Shown here: piece after piece, positions 12,280 to 15,316 of the stretch
Position numbering within the stretch: the stretch's first letter is position 1
Layout: every line of letters begins with the position of its first letter
NCBI GenBank assembly: GCA_016764035.1
Contig: JAESSQ010000272.1
Location: 1-15,316 of the forward strand
DNA from: Gammaproteobacteria bacterium
Lineage (GTDB): Bacteria; Pseudomonadota; Gammaproteobacteria; SZUA-229
Reading direction: 5' to 3'
Length of the DNA: 15,316 bases
Program-made: the position numbers and the translations under genes
The notes under the pieces: model-generated
Told to the model about the DNA's origin: nothing
What the model saw: only the letters and a program-made list of their open reading frames with translations
The model's database searches: none

Positions 12280-14649
12280 TCATGCGTTGATTTCTGTCGC
12301 ATCAGCTTGTTGAGCGTCGTCTTTATGGGCCCATTGTCTAAGGCCGAAAATTAAAGCTATAAATAATACAACAACACCTGAAAGCCATAAACTGGAAAAT
12401 AAGGGGTGTTGCGCAAAGGTGCCTATTTGATAGTAGCTGCTAGCTGTAATGTAAGCGATGGCTGTCGTCCAGCATGCAACAAAGACTGCCCAGGGTGTGC
12501 CGGCTTCGCGACGAATAGCACCGATAACAGCGACACAGGGAAAGTACAGCAGGACAAATAAGAGGTAAGCAAAAGCACCTACCTGTCCATCGAAACGTTT
12601 AATCATCGCGCCGAAAGTGGCGTTGTCTACTTCTTGTGCGGCAGCGGCAGCTTCCAGTGTTTCGATGTCGCCTACGTCCATCTGTAGTGGATCAGCAAAC
12701 ATATCGCTAACTGCTGCGAGGTTTTCTGGAACGGTGGCAGCGGCATCGTTAATGGCTTGCCAGAAGTTAAAGGTCTCATCAACAGCAATATAATCAGCGT
12801 CTTCTCTGGCTAGCTGGGAGTACAGGGTGTCTAACGTGCCAACAACCACTTCTTTAGCGAGTACGCCAGAAATAATACCTAACACAGCAGGCCAGTTATC
12901 TTCTTCGATACCCATGGGAGCAAAGATCGGCGTAGCAGCTTTGCTTATGGTTGCCAGTACGGACTCTTCTACATTGTCATTCGCAAAAGTGCCGTCGGTG
13001 CCGATAGCGCTAAGCACATTGATGACTAATACCATTATCACGATAACCTGGCCAGCATCCCTGATAAACAGGCGTACGCGATCCCAGGTACGCAGTAAAA
13101 TACCTTTGAGAGTAGGCATGTGATAAGGCGGAAGTTCCATCATGAAACCGCTACTTTCACCCGATAATATGGTGCGTTTCATAAGGTAGCCCGTTAGAAC
13201 GGCGACAGTAATACCAATAAGGTAAAGTGCGAAGACAAGGTTCTGTCCGTTGCTAGGGAAAAAGGCCGCAACAAATAAAGCATAAACCGGCAGTCGTGCG
13301 CCACACGACATGAAAGGGTTCATTAATATGGTTAGCTTGCGCTCACGTTCATTTTCTAATGTACGTGTTGCCATGACAGCAGGAACGTTACAGCCAAAAC
13401 CGACGATTAATGGCACAAAGGCTTTGCCCGGTAAGCCAATTGCACGCATGAACCGGTCCATGACAAAGGCGGCTCTCGCCATGTATCCGCTATCTTCTAC
13501 GGCGGATAAAAATAAATACAGTGCGGTAATTATGGGTATGAAGGTGGCAACGATTTGAATGCCGCCGCCGAGGCCGTCTGCCAGAATAATACGTAATACG
13601 TCGGGTATGCCTATGGCGGCTAAAATCTCAGAAAAACCATCGACGAATATGGCACCGGCAATGCCATCAAAGAAATCGATAAAGGCACCACCAATATTAA
13701 TGGTGAACATGAACATCATGTACATTACAAGTAAAAATACCGGGATGCCGAGTATGGGGCTTAAGACGATGGTATCTATTTTGTCGGTAATAGTTTTACC
13801 AATTCTGCCTTTTTCTCGAACGACAGATTGTGCCAGGGTATGAGCATGGTTGAAGCGACTGTCCGCTATATGAATATCGGCATCTTCATCAGCACGTTGC
13901 TCGATAATAGTCTGCCATTTCTTGACTTCATTGAGCATCGACGCACTGCATTGATTTTGTGCATTGAGATCACTTTCCAGAAGTTTAAGTGCGAGCCAGT
14001 GCAGGTTATCGGTATCGATGGTGCTGCATTGCTTTAGCTCAGGTATCAGGTCGGCAATCGCCTGTTCGACAACTTCATCGTGAGCCAGGCGAAAACCACC
14101 ACTGTGTTCACCTGACGTCACGTAAAGAATTTCTTTTTTGAGTTTGTCCATGCCTTCGCTGGTAATAGCCACGACGGGGACAACAGGGCAACCAAGTTCT
14201 TGTGATAGTTTTTTGATATCGATTTTGACACCGCGTTTGCGTGCCACATCCATCATGTTTAAAACTAATATAATGGGTACGCCCATTTCAAGAAGCTGGG
14301 TGGTGAGGTAAAGATTGCGTTCTAAATTGGAAGCGTCGACAACGTTTATTATCAGGCTCGCATCACGTGATAATAAATAATCACGCGTTACTTCTTCATC
14401 GATTGAGCTGGCGTCAAGTGAGTAGATACCAGGCAAGTCATAGACTGTAACGGTTTGGCCTTTTATATCGAAATGGCCTTGTTTACGATCGACGGTGACC
14501 CCAGGCCAATTGCCGGTTTTCTGGCGGATTCCCGTAAAGTTATTGAAAAGCGCAGACTTCCCGCAATTGGGGTTGCCGGCTATTGCTATGGTTAGTGAAT
14601 CTGGCGCTGCATGGTTGCCAGTTGTAATGTCATCGGTACTGCAACCCAT
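12280..14649 (-). CDS. feoB: Ferrous iron transport protein FeoB
   Basis: The 789-residue product is a full-length FeoB (E. coli 773). The cytosolic G domain shows G1 GNPNCGKS at 25-32, the G2 Thr in GVTV near 52, G3 DLPG at 71-74, G4 NMMD at 131-134 and a G5-like VAITSEG. A helical guanine-dissociation-inhibitor-like region follows (about 180-290). The membrane domain contains two Gate motifs, with the conserved cysteines in GFGCNVPA and MSCGARLPVY. A C-terminal helix bundle ends in a polar tail. FeoB moves Fe(II) across the inner membrane, driven or gated by nucleotide hydrolysis. It begins six bases after the feoA stop and is co-transcribed with feoA and feoC. An Ala/Glu-rich stretch (DIETLEAAAAAQEVDN) lies between late membrane segments. 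Confidence 0.97.
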   Translation of the reverse strand: MGCSTDDITTGNHAAPDSLTIAIAGNPNCGKSALFNNFTGIRQKTGNWPGVTVDRKQGHFDIKGQTVTVYDLPGIYSLDASSIDEEVTRDYLLSRDASLIINVVDASNLERNLYLTTQLLEMGVPIILVLNMMDVARKRGVKIDIKKLSQELGCPVVPVVAITSEGMDKLKKEILYVTSGEHSGGFRLAHDEVVEQAIADLIPELKQCSTIDTDNLHWLALKLLESDLNAQNQCSASMLNEVKKWQTIIEQRADEDADIHIADSRFNHAHTLAQSVVREKGRIGKTITDKIDTIVLSPILGIPVFLLVMYMMFMFTINIGGAFIDFFDGIAGAIFVDGFSEILAAIGIPDVLRIILADGLGGGIQIVATFIPIITALYLFLSAVEDSGYMARAAFVMDRFMRAIGLPGKAFVPLIVGFGCNVPAVMATRTLENERERKLTILMNPFMSCGARLPVYALFVAAFFPSNGQNLVFALYLIGITVAVLTGYLMKRTILSGESSGFMMELPPYHMPTLKGILLRTWDRVRLFIRDAGQVIVIMVLVINVLSAIGTDGTFANDNVEESVLATISKAATPIFAPMGIEEDNWPAVLGIISGVLAKEVVVGTLDTLYSQLAREDADYIAVDETFNFWQAINDAAATVPENLAAVSDMFADPLQMDVGDIETLEAAAAAQEVDNATFGAMIKRFDGQVGAFAYLLFVLLYFPCVAVIGAIRREAGTPWAVFVACWTTAIAYITASSYYQIGTFAQHPLFSSLWLSGVVVLFIALIFGLRQWAHKDDAQQADATEINA

Positions 14650-14655
14650 ATCAAA

Positions 14656-14901
14656 TCAACTTTCGAGAGGCTCCACCAGAAGTTTTTCGGCCATGCCTGG
14701 GCCTAGTGCCACGCGGGTTCCGGAATTTTGAATGACAACGCTTTTACCGCGGTGATTGAGCATGTTTACGATAGTGCCTACACGTAGGCCAAGTGATAGC
14801 ATGCGTCTAACCATCTGATTGCCACCTTTGATATCGGCGATACGACCACTGCGGCCATTTGCTAAATTGAGCAAGTTTGTTGTTGGTTCCAGGCTAGTCA
14901 T
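14656..14901 (-). CDS. feoA: Ferrous iron transport protein FeoA
   Basis: The 81-residue product has the FeoA SH3-like fold: LANGRSGRIADIKGG, then the signature MVRRMLSLGLRVGT at about 30-43, and a C-terminal VALGPGMAEKLLVEP strand. FeoA is a small cytosolic partner needed for FeoB function. It is the first gene of feoABC, with feoB six bases downstream. A Fur-like box lies 24-42 bases before the ATG, so the operon should be repressed when iron is plentiful. There is no visible Shine-Dalgarno before the ATG at 14901; no other start precedes the conserved region. Confidence 0.95.
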   Translation of the reverse strand: MTSLEPTTNLLNLANGRSGRIADIKGGNQMVRRMLSLGLRVGTIVNMLNHRGKSVVIQNSGTRVALGPGMAEKLLVEPLES

Positions 14902-14924
14902 AGGGCTTCGATGTAATTGCTCAG

Positions 14925-14943
14925 GAGAATCGTTATCATTCGT
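14925..14943 (-). promoter_or_regulatory. Fur-box-like operator upstream of feoABC
   Basis: GAGAATCGTTATCATTCGT matches the 19-base Fur consensus GATAATGATAATCATTATC at 12 positions, including an unbroken ATCATT. On the minus strand it reads AATGATAACGATT. Its position just upstream of feoA is where Fur represses feo operons in many Proteobacteria. I see no strong -35/-10 pair; TTGCAT 17 bases before TAACAA, upstream of the box, is the best candidate. Confidence 0.65.
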
Positions 14944-15139
14944 GTTACCTGTTGTTAGGTCTGTCTTAAATAGAATGCAATAAGCGCATGAAAAGTATAT
15001 TCTGACATCAGCAAGTATCGACGATTGATTTTTAAATTAAATGTGTGTGTTCAATGCCGGTTTATATAATAAATTATTTGTTTTCAAGTGGTTATGTGTT
15101 TCTTTGAATGCTTTTAAGCGATAAATAAAAAGTCTGTCT

Positions 15140-15316
15140 ATGCAAAAAAAATATTCACTACAAACAATAATAAGTCTGTTGTTTATTACTATCACCGTGG
15201 CAATAGCGGTTATTTTAAGTTGGCAGAGTTTTACCAAAACGTCCGACATGATGTTGAATTCAGCTAAAAGTTTATATGTGCGATCTGCGCATGAGTTAAG
15301 CCTTGATTTTGCTGCA
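15140..15316 (+). CDS. N-terminus of a membrane-anchored sensor-like protein (cut by window end)
   Basis: An ATG at 15140 opens a frame that runs 59 codons to the window end without a stop. It begins with a basic stretch (MQKKYSLQ), then a hydrophobic helix at about residues 9-27 (TIISLLFITITVAIAVI), then SWQSFTKTSDMML and an amphipathic helix. This layout is typical of an N-terminal signal anchor followed by a periplasmic sensor helix, as seen in HD-GYP, adenylate cyclase or chemoreceptor-type proteins. The output domain is outside the window, so the kind cannot be told. No clear Shine-Dalgarno precedes it. It diverges from feoA; the 238-base gap holds the Fur box and AT-rich DNA. Confidence 0.7.
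   Translation, partial: MQKKYSLQTIISLLFITITVAIAVILSWQSFTKTSDMMLNSAKSLYVRSAHELSLDFAA

Noticed and set aside
12827..14037. Several plus-strand open frames
   Set aside because: All are antisense to the well-supported feoB.
1..15316. CRISPR array, tRNA, rRNA, insertion sequence or integrase
   Set aside because: No regularly spaced repeats, cloverleaf, rRNA core motif or transposase/integrase signature was seen on either strand.

Overview
The window reads as chromosomal DNA of a moderately AT-rich gammaproteobacterium. The signs are an ampD-ampE cell-wall recycling pair, a Rep helicase of near-E. coli length, a Fur-controlled feoABC operon, a periplasmic OmpA-like protein, stand-alone EAL (c-di-GMP) proteins and a PEP-CTERM/exosortase substrate. 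I cannot name the genus. Most start codons here lack a clear Shine-Dalgarno sequence.

Layout. 1-340: no complete gene; a terminator tail at the left edge, a short possible gene end and a strong plus-strand hairpin terminator. 340-1737 (-): a widely conserved 465-aa protein of unknown function. 1847-2203 (+): a TfoX N-domain protein, possibly preceded by a tiny leader ORF. 2236-4339 (-): the operon ampD, ampE, histidine phosphatase. 4340-4849: a regulatory region ending in a textbook sigma-54 promoter. 4850-5413 (+): the PEP-CTERM protein and its terminator. About 5530-5998 (-): a decayed second copy of ampD. 6028-6201: a possible gene remnant. 6216-8246 (+): rep. 8461-9078 (+): an OmpA-family protein with terminator. 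9190-10020 (-): an intact EAL phosphodiesterase. 10083-10662 (-): a broken DUF6502-type gene. 11054-11905 (+): a second EAL protein with degenerate catalytic motifs. 11986-14901 (-): feoC, feoB and feoA in reverse map order, with a Fur-like box upstream. 15140-end (+): the start of a membrane-anchored sensor-like protein.

How the parts work together. AmpD cleaves anhydro-muropeptides in the cytosol and AmpE is its membrane partner. FeoA, FeoB and FeoC form a ferrous iron uptake system. The PEP-CTERM protein should be exported, then processed by an exosortase encoded elsewhere. Its sigma-54 promoter fits the RpoN/PrsK-PrsR control known for such genes. The EAL pair looks like a local duplication in which one member kept catalytic residues and the other lost several.

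The least ordinary parts are the 4340-6215 block (sigma-54-driven PEP-CTERM gene between an intact and a dead ampD copy) and the 9190-11905 block (two divergent EAL paralogues around a gene wreck). I found no CRISPR array, tRNA, rRNA or transposase. Nothing here is clearly a wholly new system.
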